From Kitasatospora sp. NA04385 (lineage in GTDB: Bacteria > Actinomycetota > Actinomycetes > Streptomycetales > Streptomycetaceae): a stretch of 64,000 nt of DNA. Each line of letters begins with the position of its first letter. The first letter of the stretch is position 1. Positions 1-8,445 of the stretch are shown here, one piece after another. The notes under the pieces were generated by a model. It did no database searches. It saw only the letters and a list, made by a program, of their open reading frames with translations, and was not told the origin of the DNA. The position numbers and the translations under genes are program-made. Location: NCBI RefSeq assembly GCF_013364235.1, contig NZ_CP054919.1, positions 1,546,684-1,610,683 on the forward strand, given 5' to 3'.

Positions 1-1863
1 GCCCTCGGTCTCCTCGGCGCCGTCCTGGTAGGGCGTCAGGGAGAGCAGTTCGGCGAGCCGGGGTTCGGCGGCGAGCTGCGCGGCGGTGCGCTGTTCGGCG
101 GCCAGGGCGCGGTCGGCGGCGGTGCGGGCGTCGGCGGCGCGGGCGGCGGCGAGTTCGGCCCGGGCCTCGGCGGCGGCAGCTTCGCGGACCCGGACGGCGC
201 CGTGCTCGGCGGCGGTGCGGGCCCGCTCCAGGGCCTCGGTGGCGGCGGCCCCGGCGTCGGCGGCGTGCAGGGCGGCGCGGGCCGGGTCGGGTTCGGCGCC
301 GGAGTCGTCGATCCAGCCGGCCTCGACGGCGGCGGCGGTCTCCTGCTCGACCTCGGTGAGGCGCTGGCGCAGGTGCTCGGCCTCGGAGCGGGCCTTCTGG
401 GCGGCGGTGGCGGCGGCGGTGGCCTCGGCCTGGGCGGTGGCGCCGTCCTCCTGGAGTTCGCCGGCCCGCAGTTCCTCCTGGTCGGCGCGGGTCTCGGCGT
501 GCGCGGCGGCGGTCTCCAGGGCGCGGGCGAGGGCGCCGGCGGCGCGGTCGCGGGCGGCGAGGGCGGGGGCGGCGTCGAGTTCGGCCTCGCGGATGGCGGC
601 GGCGACCCGGCCGGCCCGGTCGGCGGCGGCGCGGTGCCGCAGGACGGCCTCGGCGGCCTGCCAGGCGGCGGACTGGGCGCGGGCGTCGGTGAGTTCGCGG
701 CGCAGCCGGGCAGCTCCGGCGGTGGCCGCCTCCAGGCCGAGGGTGGCGTGCCGGTAGGTGAGCTCGGAGACGATCAGCGAGTGCCGGGTGCGGTCGGTCT
801 CGGCGGCGGTGACGGCGCCCGCGGCGGCGGCGACCTCGACGGCCAGGTCGTGGACGCGGTCGCGTTCGACGGCGGAGCGGGCGGCGAGCGACAGCGCCAG
901 CTTGCGGGTGCGCCGCTCGGCGGCCCGGTGGCCCTCGCGGACGGTCTCGCGGGCGGCGGTGGCGTCGACGATGCGCTGCAACAGGTCGACCGAGCCGGCG
1001 GTGAAGTCGCGTTCGGCGGTGAGTTCGGCGCGGCGGCCGAGCTTGGCGGCGAAGCCGTGGACCAGGTCGGCGAGGCCGTCGGTGTCCCGGGTGTCGGTGA
1101 CGGCGCGCAGCAGCAGGTCGGTGAAGTCGGCGTCGCCCCGGACCGCGAACAGGCCGGCCGCCTCGCCCTCGTCGGCGTTCATCTCGCGCTGGTAGCGGAA
1201 GAGTTCGGGGTCGAGGCCGAGGGCGCCGAGGTGCTCGATCCAGCGGTCGTGGATCTCCTCGAAGGTGACGTCGAGGTGCGGCTGCGCCTTGGCGGCCTCG
1301 GTGAGCGCGTCGCGGAAGCCCTTCATGGTGCGGCGGCGGCCGCGGGCCTGCTGGTCGCCGGTGAGGGCGGGCCGCTCGGCGACCGGCAGGCCGTCCAGGG
1401 TGAGGCCGGGGCCGGGGCGGAAGGAGTACCAGAGTTCGGCGAACTTGCGCGGGTCGGAGGAGACCTGGCGGCCGCGCCACTCGCTGACCTTGCCGACCAC
1501 GATGAGTTCGCCGGTGACGGTGTGCTGCCACTCCAGGGCGACGTGGCCGCAGTCGTCGGCGAGCAGGAACTTGCGCAGCACGCCGGAGGAGGCGCCGCCC
1601 AGGGTGTTGCGGTGGCCGGGCAGCATCACCGAGAAGATCAGCTTGAGCAGGACGGACTTGCCGCCGCCGTTCTCCAGGAACAGCACGCCGGCGGGCGCGG
1701 GGCGGCGCTGCGGGCCCTCGGGCTCCTCGCCGAACAGGCCGATCTGCTGCGGCTGCGGCTCGGGCACCGGCTCGCCGACTCCGCGCAGGTCGAGCACCGT
1801 GTCGGCGTAGCGGGCGCCCGCCGGTCCGATCGAGTACAGGCGGACCCGGTTCAGCTCGTACAT
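1..1863 (-). CDS. SMC-like condensin ATPase (MukB/MksB/JetC-like), N-terminal 621 residues, cut by window edge
   Basis: I translated the minus strand from the ATG at 1863; the frame is open to base 1, so the C-terminus lies outside. The first 70 residues form an ABC/SMC head start, with the Walker A segment FLENGGGKSVLLK at about residues 62-74. A globular part follows (to about 300, including the stretch YQREMNADEGEA). From there to the edge the protein is Ala/Glu/Arg-rich without helix breakers, as expected of a long coiled coil. That architecture is typical of SMC-like proteins of MukBEF, MksBEF and Wadjet (JetABC) complexes, which extrude DNA loops; the Mks/Wadjet members restrict plasmids. 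It is the last of three co-directional genes, 57 bp after the previous stop. The exact subfamily is unclear: Walker A reads NGGGKS rather than the usual NGAGKS. A JetD/MksG nuclease gene, if present, would lie beyond the left edge. Confidence 0.8.
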   Translation of the reverse strand, partial: MYELNRVRLYSIGPAGARYADTVLDLRGVGEPVPEPQPQQIGLFGEEPEGPQRRPAPAGVLFLENGGGKSVLLKLIFSVMLPGHRNTLGGASSGVLRKFLLADDCGHVALEWQHTVTGELIVVGKVSEWRGRQVSSDPRKFAELWYSFRPGPGLTLDGLPVAERPALTGDQQARGRRRTMKGFRDALTEAAKAQPHLDVTFEEIHDRWIEHLGALGLDPELFRYQREMNADEGEAAGLFAVRGDADFTDLLLRAVTDTRDTDGLADLVHGFAAKLGRRAELTAERDFTAGSVDLLQRIVDATAARETVREGHRAAERRTRKLALSLAARSAVERDRVHDLAVEVAAAAGAVTAAETDRTRHSLIVSELTYRHATLGLEAATAGAARLRRELTDARAQSAAWQAAEAVLRHRAAADRAGRVAAAIREAELDAAPALAARDRAAGALARALETAAAHAETRADQEELRAGELQEDGATAQAEATAAATAAQKARSEAEHLRQRLTEVEQETAAAVEAGWIDDSGAEPDPARAALHAADAGAAATEALERARTAAEHGAVRVREAAAAEARAELAAARAADARTAADRALAAEQRTAAQLAAEPRLAELLSLTPYQDGAEETEG

Positions 1864-1920
1864 GTGCGGTGGTTCTCCTGGAGCGGTTGCAGCTGCGGTG
1901 GCGGAGCTTCTTGGGACGGG

Positions 1921-2802
1921 TCAGAGGGCGTGGAACGGCAGGCCGGCGTCGGCCACCAGCTCGTCGCTCTCGTCGGGCGGGGCCAGGGTGGGGGTGCCGT
2001 CGCTGACCGGGACGACGCCCAGGTCGAGGAGTTCGGCCATCGCGGCGCCGCCGGCCAGGTCGCGGACCTGCAACTGGTAGCGGGCGGTGGTGCGGTAGGT
2101 GCCGCCGGAGTCGTCGGAGGTCTTCTGCAGGAAGCCGGAGTCGACCAGGAAGGACACCGCCTTGGAGACGATGCCGGTGGTGGAGCCGGCCAGCCGGCGG
2201 GCGTCCTTGGTGGCGCCGGTCGCGGAGCGGCGGGCCCAGACCCGCCAGGCGGCTTCCAGGCCGGGGGCGTCGCTGGCCGGGTCGGTGTTGGCGCCCTCGG
2301 CCTCGGCGCGCTCCTCCAGGCGGCGGCAGGCCTGCCGGACGAAGGCGTCCACGCCGTTGACGGTGACCCGGCCGAGGTAGCCGTCGTCGGCGAGGTCCTC
2401 GGGGCGGGGGAAGGCGAGCGCGGCGACCGCGAGGTGGGCCAGGCCGTGCAGGAAGCGGTCGGTGGACTCGGCGGCGGCGCGTCGCGAGTAGTCGCCCATC
2501 CGGACGGCGAACACCGAGTCCTCGGCGGCGGCGACGGCCATCCCGGCCCGGGCGGAGACCTCCAGCACGACCAGGCCCATGCCGGTGGCGACGGCGTCGG
2601 CGAGCCGGCCGAACGGCGGGTCCTCCCGGTAGCGGCGGACCAGTTCGCCGTACTCGGCGTCCCGGGCGGGCAGCAGCTTGGCCTGGAGGCCGAAGGAGAC
2701 CAGCCGGGCGGCCTCGGCGACGTCCGCCGGGCTGATCGGCGCGGGGGCGGCGGGGGCCGGTTCGCCCTCGGGCGGTGTCCACGCCTCGCTGGTGGTGGTC
2801 AT
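1921..2802 (-). CDS. MksE/MukE/JetB-like winged-helix subunit of the condensin operon
   Basis: This is a 293-residue protein with a Pro/Ala-rich N-terminal tail. It is rich in helices, and its C-terminal third (about residues 205-265: TTGIVSKAVSFLVDSGFLQK, then a beta-hairpin-like YRTTARYQLQVRDL) looks like a winged helix. Size, position between a kleisin-like and an SMC-like gene, and fold suggest the MukE/MksE/JetB role of binding the kleisin. That is inference from context, because I recognise no family signature. The start ATG is preceded by GAAGGAG at good spacing. The ATG overlaps the stop of the small ORF upstream (ATGA), so translational coupling is likely. Confidence 0.65.
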   Translation of the reverse strand: MTTTSEAWTPPEGEPAPAAPAPISPADVAEAARLVSFGLQAKLLPARDAEYGELVRRYREDPPFGRLADAVATGMGLVVLEVSARAGMAVAAAEDSVFAVRMGDYSRRAAAESTDRFLHGLAHLAVAALAFPRPEDLADDGYLGRVTVNGVDAFVRQACRRLEERAEAEGANTDPASDAPGLEAAWRVWARRSATGATKDARRLAGSTTGIVSKAVSFLVDSGFLQKTSDDSGGTYRTTARYQLQVRDLAGGAAMAELLDLGVVPVSDGTPTLAPPDESDELVADAGLPFHAL

Positions 2803-2909
2803 CCGAGGGCTCCTTCGGTGCGGTGGTCGTGCTCGTCGTGCTCGTCGTGCTCGTCGTGCTTGCCGCGGTGGTCGTGCTCGTCGCGGTGGTCTCGGTGGTC
2901 GCGGGTCAC
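2799..2909 (-). CDS. Possible 36-residue His/Asp/Glu-rich micro-ORF coupling two condensin genes
   Basis: A GTG at 2909-2907 overlaps the TGA of the kleisin-like gene (GTGA). The frame runs 36 codons and stops in a TGA that overlaps the ATG of the next gene (ATGA). The peptide is dominated by a D-E-H repeat (core HDEHDEHDEHDEHDH) and carries 9 His, 8 Asp and 5 Glu; such composition could bind metal ions. The DNA is a degenerate 9-bp tandem repeat of unit GAGCACGAC on the minus strand. It could be a real small protein, a translational relay, or slippage-prone filler. It might also have once been the tail of the kleisin-like protein in another frame. No homologue is known to me. Confidence 0.4.
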   Translation of the reverse strand: MTRDHRDHRDEHDHRGKHDEHDEHDEHDHRTEGALG

Positions 2910-4465
2910 CCGGCGCCCCCGGCGTCCCTGGCGCTCTTGGCGTCCTTGCGGTCGGCGGCCATGCCCGCGGCGTCCAGCAGGGCGCTGCCGACGATCAGGT
3001 CGGCGCCGCCGAAGCCCGGGTCGTCCAGCCGGGTGCCGTCGTCGACGGCGAACAGCAGCCGCTCCTCACCCTGCCGGTAGGCGGTGCCGACCGGCGGGCT
3101 GGCCGCGTGCACGGCGAGCAGGGCGACCAGGTAGGCGAGTTCGTCGCCGTCCCGGTCCTCCTCCTCGTCGAGGTCGCGGGCCCGGCGGCGGGCGTCGGCG
3201 AGCAGGCCGGAGAGCCGGCGGGGGGCGTCGGCGGGCAGGTCGAGCAGGTCGAGGGCGGCTTCGAGCTGGGCCTCGGAGAACCGGCTGTCGTCGGGGGTGG
3301 CGACCAGGTCGGGTTCGGGGAGCTCGGCGCCGAGGTGCTCGCGTTCGACCGGCGGGGTGAGCAGCAGGTCGACCAGGTCGGCGACCCGGACCGAGACGGG
3401 AGTGCGCAGGCCGGTGGCGCGGGCGAAGAACGCGTCGGTGGGCCGGGTGGCGTCGCCGAGCGGCAGGGTGAGCACGGGGGCGAGCAGCTGGCCGTACAGG
3501 TCGATGCCGCTGCGCGCGGCGGGCGCGGCGAAGGCCTGCCGGTCCTGTTCGGCGCGGAACAGCGGGCCGGCCTCCAGCAGGCGGGTCTGCAACTGGGTGT
3601 GGCGGCGGATGCAGTCCTTGACGATGTCGACGAGTTCGGCGGCGCGGCGCTTGTGCTCGGCGTCGATGCTCTCGTCGCGGGCCTTGCGGATGTTGGTGAG
3701 GATCGCGTTCTCGTGCCGGTAGCGGTCGGCGATGTGGTCGAGCGCCTCGTCGATCAGGTCGGGGACGGTCTCCATCCAGTCGACCGCGCGGACGTTGCGC
3801 CGGGTGGCCTCCAGGGCGCGGCGCAGCGTCTCGGCGTACTGGACGGTGCGGTAGCGGGCCTGCTCGGCGGCGAGCTGGGCGTCGGCGAGGCGGCCGCGGC
3901 GGATCAGCACCTCCAGCTTGACCTCGGCGGCGATCTGGGCCGAGGTCACGTCGGTGTCGAGGGCGCCGACCAGCACGTTGACGGCCTCGTCGGTGGTGCG
4001 CAGGTAGACCCCGCCGTCCTGGCCGGGGACCTCCTCGATCAGCTTGAAGTCGTAGTCGCGGCGGGTGTACTCGCCGTCCGGGCCGAAGGTGCCGTAGACG
4101 GCGCGGAAGCCGCGGTCGACGCTGCCGACGTTGATCAGCGACTCCAGCACCCAGCGGGCGACCCGCTCGTGCTCGGCACCGGCCCGGCCGGGGTTCTGGG
4201 CGGCGATCCGGGGCAGCAGCCGGGCCAGCACGAGGTCCCGGTCGGCGCCGGTGTCGAAGTCCATGTTGAGCGTGACCAGGTCGATCGCGGCGAGGCCGAC
4301 CTCGGCCATGGTGTACGAGGCGTACTCGCCGGCCAGGTTGACCTTGCGGCTGTCCAGGTCGTGCAGCGGGGCGGTGCACGCCAGCGCCTTGAGCCGGCGG
4401 GCGAGTCCCTCGTCGGCGGCCGGGCCGGGGGCGGGCCGGGTGGGCTGGTCTGCGATGGCGGTCAC
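2906..4465 (-). CDS. Kleisin-like MksF/MukF/JetA-type subunit, first gene of condensin operon
   Basis: The protein has 519 residues if the GTG at 4465 is used; an ATG further upstream would extend it into non-coding-looking sequence. The N-terminal third is compact (LACTAPLHDLDSRKVNLAGE, later RRDYDFKLIEEV). The middle (about 200-300) is a long charged helical stretch (RHENAILTNIRKARDESIDAEHKRRAAELVD, broken here only by its own charges). The C-terminus is acidic. Length, helical middle and position before an E-like and an SMC-like gene fit a kleisin of the MukF/MksF/JetA type, which would bridge the ATPase heads. The assignment rests on operon architecture. A 7-bp inverted repeat (GGGCTTT/AAAGCCC, 4480-4486 and 4503-4509) sits just upstream. 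Confidence 0.65.
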   Translation of the reverse strand: MTAIADQPTRPAPGPAADEGLARRLKALACTAPLHDLDSRKVNLAGEYASYTMAEVGLAAIDLVTLNMDFDTGADRDLVLARLLPRIAAQNPGRAGAEHERVARWVLESLINVGSVDRGFRAVYGTFGPDGEYTRRDYDFKLIEEVPGQDGGVYLRTTDEAVNVLVGALDTDVTSAQIAAEVKLEVLIRRGRLADAQLAAEQARYRTVQYAETLRRALEATRRNVRAVDWMETVPDLIDEALDHIADRYRHENAILTNIRKARDESIDAEHKRRAAELVDIVKDCIRRHTQLQTRLLEAGPLFRAEQDRQAFAAPAARSGIDLYGQLLAPVLTLPLGDATRPTDAFFARATGLRTPVSVRVADLVDLLLTPPVEREHLGAELPEPDLVATPDDSRFSEAQLEAALDLLDLPADAPRRLSGLLADARRRARDLDEEEDRDGDELAYLVALLAVHAASPPVGTAYRQGEERLLFAVDDGTRLDDPGFGGADLIVGSALLDAAGMAADRKDAKSARDAGGAG

Positions 4466-5001
4466 GGGGGACAAGATTAGGGCTTTCCCCTGACAGGTCC
4501 GAAAAGCCCCTTTCGGGAGTGCAGGGTCCGCGTCTCGTTGTCGAAGTCCGCGCCGCGATGTCGCCAAGAAGTCGGATTCGACATGCTGAGCGGATCGGCA
4601 GGTCAGAGTCGCCACCCGTCCGGGTGGTCATCACCGGGTTGGCGGCGGGGTGGGCCTGCGGACCAGCAGTGTGGAGCCCGAGCAGACTGCTGGCCGCCGC
4701 AGCACACGCCCTCGGCACCAGCCCGGAAAGCCTCCGGTTGGCCTTCGAGACACGGCAGCAGCCCTGACACGCAGGCACCGACCGCCACATGGCAACGAAG
4801 GATCCGACACACCCCCGCGGACCGGCAATCCCGACAGGCCACCCGGACTACCTGCAGACAGCAGCTCCAGACGTCGCCACCACGACCACCAGCGCCCGCA
4901 GCGCCGCGCTGTCCGGCAGCGTCAGCGCCGCGTTGACCGCCAGTGTGACGATCAATGGCATTGCGGCCGGGTGCCGGGACGGTCTTCGGTTCCAGGAACG
5001 G
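4466..5001. other. Intergenic stretch with gene remnant and repeat copy A
   Basis: The stretch separates the condensin operon from the CPBP protease gene. Its right half is occupied by the 110-bp repeat described separately. Just left of the repeat, a plus-strand frame (about 4620-4767) reads like real coding sequence near its end (ALGTSPESLRLAFETRQQP) and stops inside the repeat, which suggests a truncated gene. No convincing complete gene is visible. The 7-bp inverted repeat at 4480-4509 may be the operator or leader of the condensin operon. Confidence 0.5.
4759..4868 (+). repeat. 110-bp direct repeat, copy A
   Basis: Aligned without gaps to 14011-14120 (constant offset 9252), 103 of 110 bases are identical, including a 29-base identical block in the centre-left. 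Similarity falls off on the right after base 4868 and on the left before 4759. No terminal inverted repeats, transposase or tRNA-like fold is apparent. A plus-strand frame inside both copies begins MATKDPTHPRGPAIPTG, but it does not continue similarly beyond the repeat. The two copies bound a 9.25-kb gene block. Confidence 0.85.
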
Positions 5002-5928
5002 CTAGCGCTCCACGGCCCCGGCGGGATGCTCGCCGACCGGGGCGTCGACGGCGACTTGGCGAGGCGCTCTGCCGGTCAGCAGCGCCCCCGCCAGCACCAA
5101 GGCGGCCGGCACCGCGAACACCGCGGTCGCCGCCGCGAGGCCGTGCTGGGCGCCGACCCGGTTGACCGGGATGAGCGCTATGTCGTAGACCGCGTGAGCG
5201 ATCATGATGGGGAGGATTGCCCGAGAGCGCAGGTACAGCAGCACGCTCACGGCCGACCAGAGGACCAGCGAGACGATCGCCAGGCCGTACTCCAAGTGGT
5301 ACGACAGCCGCGCCGCCACCAGCACGAGGAGCAGCGCGGCGGTGCCCAGGCGGCGCTGCCGGGTGCCGGTGGCTCGCGGTGCGAAGCGCCAGACGGCCAG
5401 AGCGGGCAGGACCATGACGACGATCTCCTCGCTCACTCCGGCCGCCGCGGAGGCGGAGATGCTGCCCAGCAGGGTGCTGCCCGCGTTGCTGCCGGAGTGG
5501 GCGGCCACCGCCGGGGAGTGCGCGCGGACGAACTCGAAGGCCGTGCCCAGCAGGAACATCGGGGCCTCGGCCAGGCAGAACACCGCGCAGGACGCGGCAG
5601 CCAGTTGACGGGGCGCCATACGCCGCAGCCCGACGGAGGGGGCGCGCTCGGCCATGCCCAGCAGGAGCCACACCGGTACCGACAGCAGCAGCCACAGGGC
5701 TGCTTCCCGCAGCACCGCGGGTTCGGACGCGGTGGCGGCGGCCGTGGTGGCACCGGCGGCGGCCCGCTGCGCGCCCGGCCAGGCCGAGACGATGGTGAGG
5801 AGCATGTAGAGGATCGCGAACGGGAGGGCGTAGATCCAGACGATGCCGCGGGCGGTTCCCCGGGCGCGGGGCGGCGGCAGAGGTGTCCGTACGGGCAGGG
5901 CCGCGAGCAGGCGTCGGGCGATCGGCAT
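5002..5928 (-). CDS. CPBP-family intramembrane glutamic protease
   Basis: This 308-residue polytopic membrane protein has about eight hydrophobic segments. The three CPBP (Abi, PF02517) motifs are present in order: SEEIVVMVLPALAVWRF (paired Glu and downstream Arg), a His motif in RLSYHLEYG, and HAVYD in a late helix. Members of this family cleave substrates in the membrane; some process prenylated proteins, bacteriocins or anti-sigma factors. The substrate here is unknown. I chose the ATG at 5928 because GAAAGGGCGG precedes it; an upstream start at 5985 would add 19 polar residues. It is a single gene, with no bacteriocin genes next to it. Confidence 0.85.
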   Translation of the reverse strand: MPIARRLLAALPVRTPLPPPRARGTARGIVWIYALPFAILYMLLTIVSAWPGAQRAAAGATTAAATASEPAVLREAALWLLLSVPVWLLLGMAERAPSVGLRRMAPRQLAAASCAVFCLAEAPMFLLGTAFEFVRAHSPAVAAHSGSNAGSTLLGSISASAAAGVSEEIVVMVLPALAVWRFAPRATGTRQRRLGTAALLLVLVAARLSYHLEYGLAIVSLVLWSAVSVLLYLRSRAILPIMIAHAVYDIALIPVNRVGAQHGLAAATAVFAVPAALVLAGALLTGRAPRQVAVDAPVGEHPAGAVER

Positions 5929-6010
5929 GTCCGCCCTTTCGTGCGGCGCGCCGTCGGGTGGGGCGCCAGGTTCGGCAGCCTGCAACGGCGATGGCCGCAG
6001 GAGGGCCGTG

Positions 6011-6235
6011 TCAGGTCATCGGTTCGCCGTCGGAGAAGATGCGGGCGGTGCCGGGCCGGTGGGTAGTGGTGATCGAGTCGAACCAGGGCACCTGCAGGGG
6101 TTGCAGGTACGGCAGCCAGTCCTAGACGGTGCGCCAGGCGGAGACGTCGCGCTCGGGGCCGAGCCGGACCGGGTGGCCGGCAGGGACGGGGAGGCCGGGT
6201 GGGGTGCCACCGTACGGCTTCGCAACGCGGGTTGC
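6011..6235 (-). pseudogene. Remnant of an unidentified protein gene with in-frame TAG
   Basis: On the minus strand a frame ending in TGA at 6011 reads as plausible protein with Streptomyces codon use (YGGTPPGLPVPAGHPVRLG ... VSAWRTV, stop, DWLPYLQPLQVPWFDSITTT ... FSDGEPMT). A TAG interrupts it in the middle (plus-strand cta at 6123-6125). There is no start codon or ribosome site, and coding signal vanishes upstream. It looks like the decayed 3' end of a gene. I do not recognise the family. Confidence 0.45.
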
Positions 6236-6332
6236 AATACGCAGTCGCTCCCCAACGAACCTTCGCCGGCCGTCCCGCAGCCGTCGACCTGCGCCCGAAT
6301 CGGCAACCCTGTCTACGGACCGGTGGTAATCA
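6236..6332. other. Non-coding gap
   Basis: A short stretch between the remnant and the NUDIX gene end. Base composition is less G+C-rich than the neighbours. I see no gene, hairpin or repeat in it. Confidence 0.5.
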
Positions 6333-6860
6333 TCACCGGCGTCCAGATGAACGGCTTCCGTCGAAGGGCAGGTAGGCCGCCGTGCCGGTCCGGCGGGCGG
6401 AGTCGACCTGTACGAGGCGGCTGTGCTCCTGCGGGCTCATCAGGTCGGCCCACTCGGCGATCGGGAGCACTCTCCACTCGGTGTGCTCCTCGGGGTCCAG
6501 GACGATGCTGTCGAGCTGCTGGTCCGTCAGCTCACCTCCGTCGAAGACGAATCCGATCTTGGCCAGCGGCCATGCGACGCCGGGGCCGCTGAACATGACG
6601 GCCAGCAGCCGGGGCTGCTGTACGAGGCCCGGGTTCGCCACCTGCAGGTCGATGCCGGTTTCCTCCAGGCACTCGCGGACGGCGGTTTCCAGGGGCTCTT
6701 CGCCCTTTTCCACGTTGCCGCCGGGCCAGCCCCAGAAGTCGGAGTCGGGGCGGGAGCGCATCGCGAGGTGGCGGCCGACGGTGTCGGTGAAGTAGAAGCA
6801 GCCGAATACGGTGGCGTTCTCGACGGTTTTCACGTACTCGGCGGGCGGCAGCCAGGCCAT
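6333..6860 (-). CDS. NUDIX hydrolase
   Basis: The protein has 175 residues starting at the ATG 6860 (MAWLPPAEY). It contains a complete Nudix box (GGNVEKGEEPLETAVRECLE continuing into ETGID), giving the G-x5-E-x7-REUxEExGU pattern that binds the metal and hydrolyses a nucleoside diphosphate linked to another moiety. The C-terminal part (DPEEHTEWRVLPIAEW) is usual for this superfamily. The substrate cannot be predicted. The gene follows the nucleotide-sugar dehydrogenase on the same strand with a ~200-bp gap, so it may be a separate unit or a distal operon member. A sanitising or nucleotide-sugar hydrolysis role is inference. Confidence 0.85.
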   Translation of the reverse strand: MAWLPPAEYVKTVENATVFGCFYFTDTVGRHLAMRSRPDSDFWGWPGGNVEKGEEPLETAVRECLEETGIDLQVANPGLVQQPRLLAVMFSGPGVAWPLAKIGFVFDGGELTDQQLDSIVLDPEEHTEWRVLPIAEWADLMSPQEHSRLVQVDSARRTGTAAYLPFDGSRSSGRR

Positions 6861-7058
6861 TGCGTCTCCCTCGTCCGGCCTGCGCACGGGCGGCGAGGTC
6901 TCGTGCGCCTGGGAGGCCCACGGTATCGGCAGTGCTCCGGCTCGGGGTGCAACTGCAGAGTGGGGCCGCTGGCGGCCGCGCCGCCGGGAACACGGCGGGG
7001 CGCCGGAAGCCACCTGCCGGCGGCTTCCGGCGCCCCGTTGTCGTACTGCGGCCGGCCG

Positions 7059-8378
7059 TTACTTGCCGGGGCGGCCGAGCTGGTGGACGGTCCAGCCCGC
7101 CGCGCGCCAGAGGTCGGGGTCCACGGTGGTGCGGCAGTCGACGAGCAGCGCGGTGGCGGGGTGGCCGACGAGGTCCTGCGGGTTGGCCTGCCGGTACTGG
7201 GGCCACTCGGTGGCCAGGACGACGGCGTCGGCGCCGCTGAGGGCGGCGGGCAGGTCGTCGGCGTAGTCGAGTTCGGGGTTGCGCTGCACGGCGGTGGGGA
7301 TGGCCTGCGGGTCGTGGACGGTGACGGCGGCTCCGGCGCTCTCCAGGGCCTGGGCGAGGGCGAGGGCCGGGGATTCGCGGACGTCGTTGGTGCCGGGCTT
7401 GAAGGCGGCGCCGAGCACGGTGACCTTGGCGCCCTTGAGCGGGCGGCCGAGAGCGCGGGTGATGAGGGCCATCGCGGTGGCGGCGCGGTCCTCGTTGATG
7501 CGCTCGGCGGCGAGCAGCAGGTCGGCGGCCCGGTCGGCGCCGAGGGTGCGGGCGGATGCGGTGAAGGCGCGGACGTCCTTGGGGAGGCAGCCGCCGCCGT
7601 AGCCGATGCCGGGGCGCATGCCGGCCGCGCCGATGCGGGGGTCGATGCCGAGGATGTCCACGATCTTGGAGACGTCGGCGCCCGCAGCGTCGCACATGTC
7701 GGCGACGGCATTGATGAAGCTGATCTTGAGGCCGAGGAAGGTGTTGGCGGCGCCCTTGGCGAGTTCGGCGGTGGGCGGGTCGCAGACGAACAGGGGCACG
7801 CCGGTGTCGATGATCTGGGCGTAGACGGCGCGGATGGCCTTCTCGCCCTCGGTGTTCCAGACTCCGGCGATGAGGCGGTCGGGGCGCAGGGTGTCCTCCA
7901 CCGCGTGGCCCTCGCGCAGGAACTCCGGGTTCCAGACGACCTCGACCGCCTCCCCGGCCGGGGCGAGGCGCTGGGCGAGTTCGGTGACCTTGGCGGTGGT
8001 GCCCACGGTGACGGTGGACTTCCCGACGATGGTGCAGGGCCGCACCAGGTGCGGGGCGAGCTGGCGGATCGCGCCGAAGACCTGGGCGGTGTCGTAGGAG
8101 CGGCCGTCGGCGTCGATCGGGGTGCCGACGCCCACGAAGTGCAGGTCGGCGAACGCGGCGGCTTCGGTGATGTCGGTGGTGAAGCGCAGGCGGCCGCTGG
8201 CGGTGTGGCGGGCCAGCAGTTCCGGCAGGCCGTCCTCGTAGATCGGGCACTGGCCGGCGTTGAGGCGTTCGACCTTGGCCTGGTCGACGTCCACGCCGAT
8301 GACCTCGTGGCCGAGTTCGGCCATCGCCGCCGCGTGCGGGATGCCGAGGTGACCGCAGCCGATCACGGAAACGCGCAT
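7059..8378 (-). CDS. UDP-glucose/GDP-mannose-type nucleotide-sugar 6-dehydrogenase
   Basis: At 439 residues it has the standard length for the family. The N-terminal Rossmann motif (VSVIGCGHLGIPHAAAMAELG) binds NAD. KSTVTVGTT and NPEFLREG belong to the core, and the catalytic cysteine lies in GGGCLPKD (about residue 253-260). The C-terminal domain begins at about AAFKPGTNDVRESPA. Enzymes of this family oxidise the C6 hydroxyl of an NDP-sugar to a uronate in two NAD-dependent steps. AAGGA precedes the ATG at 8378. It lies downstream of the aminotransferase/Sir2-like/GNAT genes but is separated from them by a perfect hairpin, so it is likely transcribed on its own. Confidence 0.9.
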   Translation of the reverse strand: MRVSVIGCGHLGIPHAAAMAELGHEVIGVDVDQAKVERLNAGQCPIYEDGLPELLARHTASGRLRFTTDITEAAAFADLHFVGVGTPIDADGRSYDTAQVFGAIRQLAPHLVRPCTIVGKSTVTVGTTAKVTELAQRLAPAGEAVEVVWNPEFLREGHAVEDTLRPDRLIAGVWNTEGEKAIRAVYAQIIDTGVPLFVCDPPTAELAKGAANTFLGLKISFINAVADMCDAAGADVSKIVDILGIDPRIGAAGMRPGIGYGGGCLPKDVRAFTASARTLGADRAADLLLAAERINEDRAATAMALITRALGRPLKGAKVTVLGAAFKPGTNDVRESPALALAQALESAGAAVTVHDPQAIPTAVQRNPELDYADDLPAALSGADAVVLATEWPQYRQANPQDLVGHPATALLVDCRTTVDPDLWRAAGWTVHQLGRPGK

Positions 8379-8445
8379 GAAGGGGTCCTTGTCCGGTCGG
8401 GTGGCGCGCCGTCCCCGGCGCACCACCCGACGGTATCGCGGATTC

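Noticed and set aside
202..3360. 1052-residue plus-strand frame
   Set aside because: Gly/Ala/Val-rich shadow of the condensin operon, which has the Walker A motif and codon bias on the other strand.
1..4465. Firm label as type III Wadjet (TIGR02677-TIGR02680)
   Set aside because: The operon order agrees, but the accessory proteins and the ATPase Walker A region do not show the motifs I know for those families.
4759..4868. Repeat copies as tRNA genes or att sites
   Set aside because: No cloverleaf or TTC loop can be formed, and no integrase gene lies in the block.
4789..6066. 425-residue plus-strand frame starting MATKDPTHPRG
   Set aside because: Starts in repeat copy A but then runs antisense to the CPBP gene; the same start in copy B leads nowhere.
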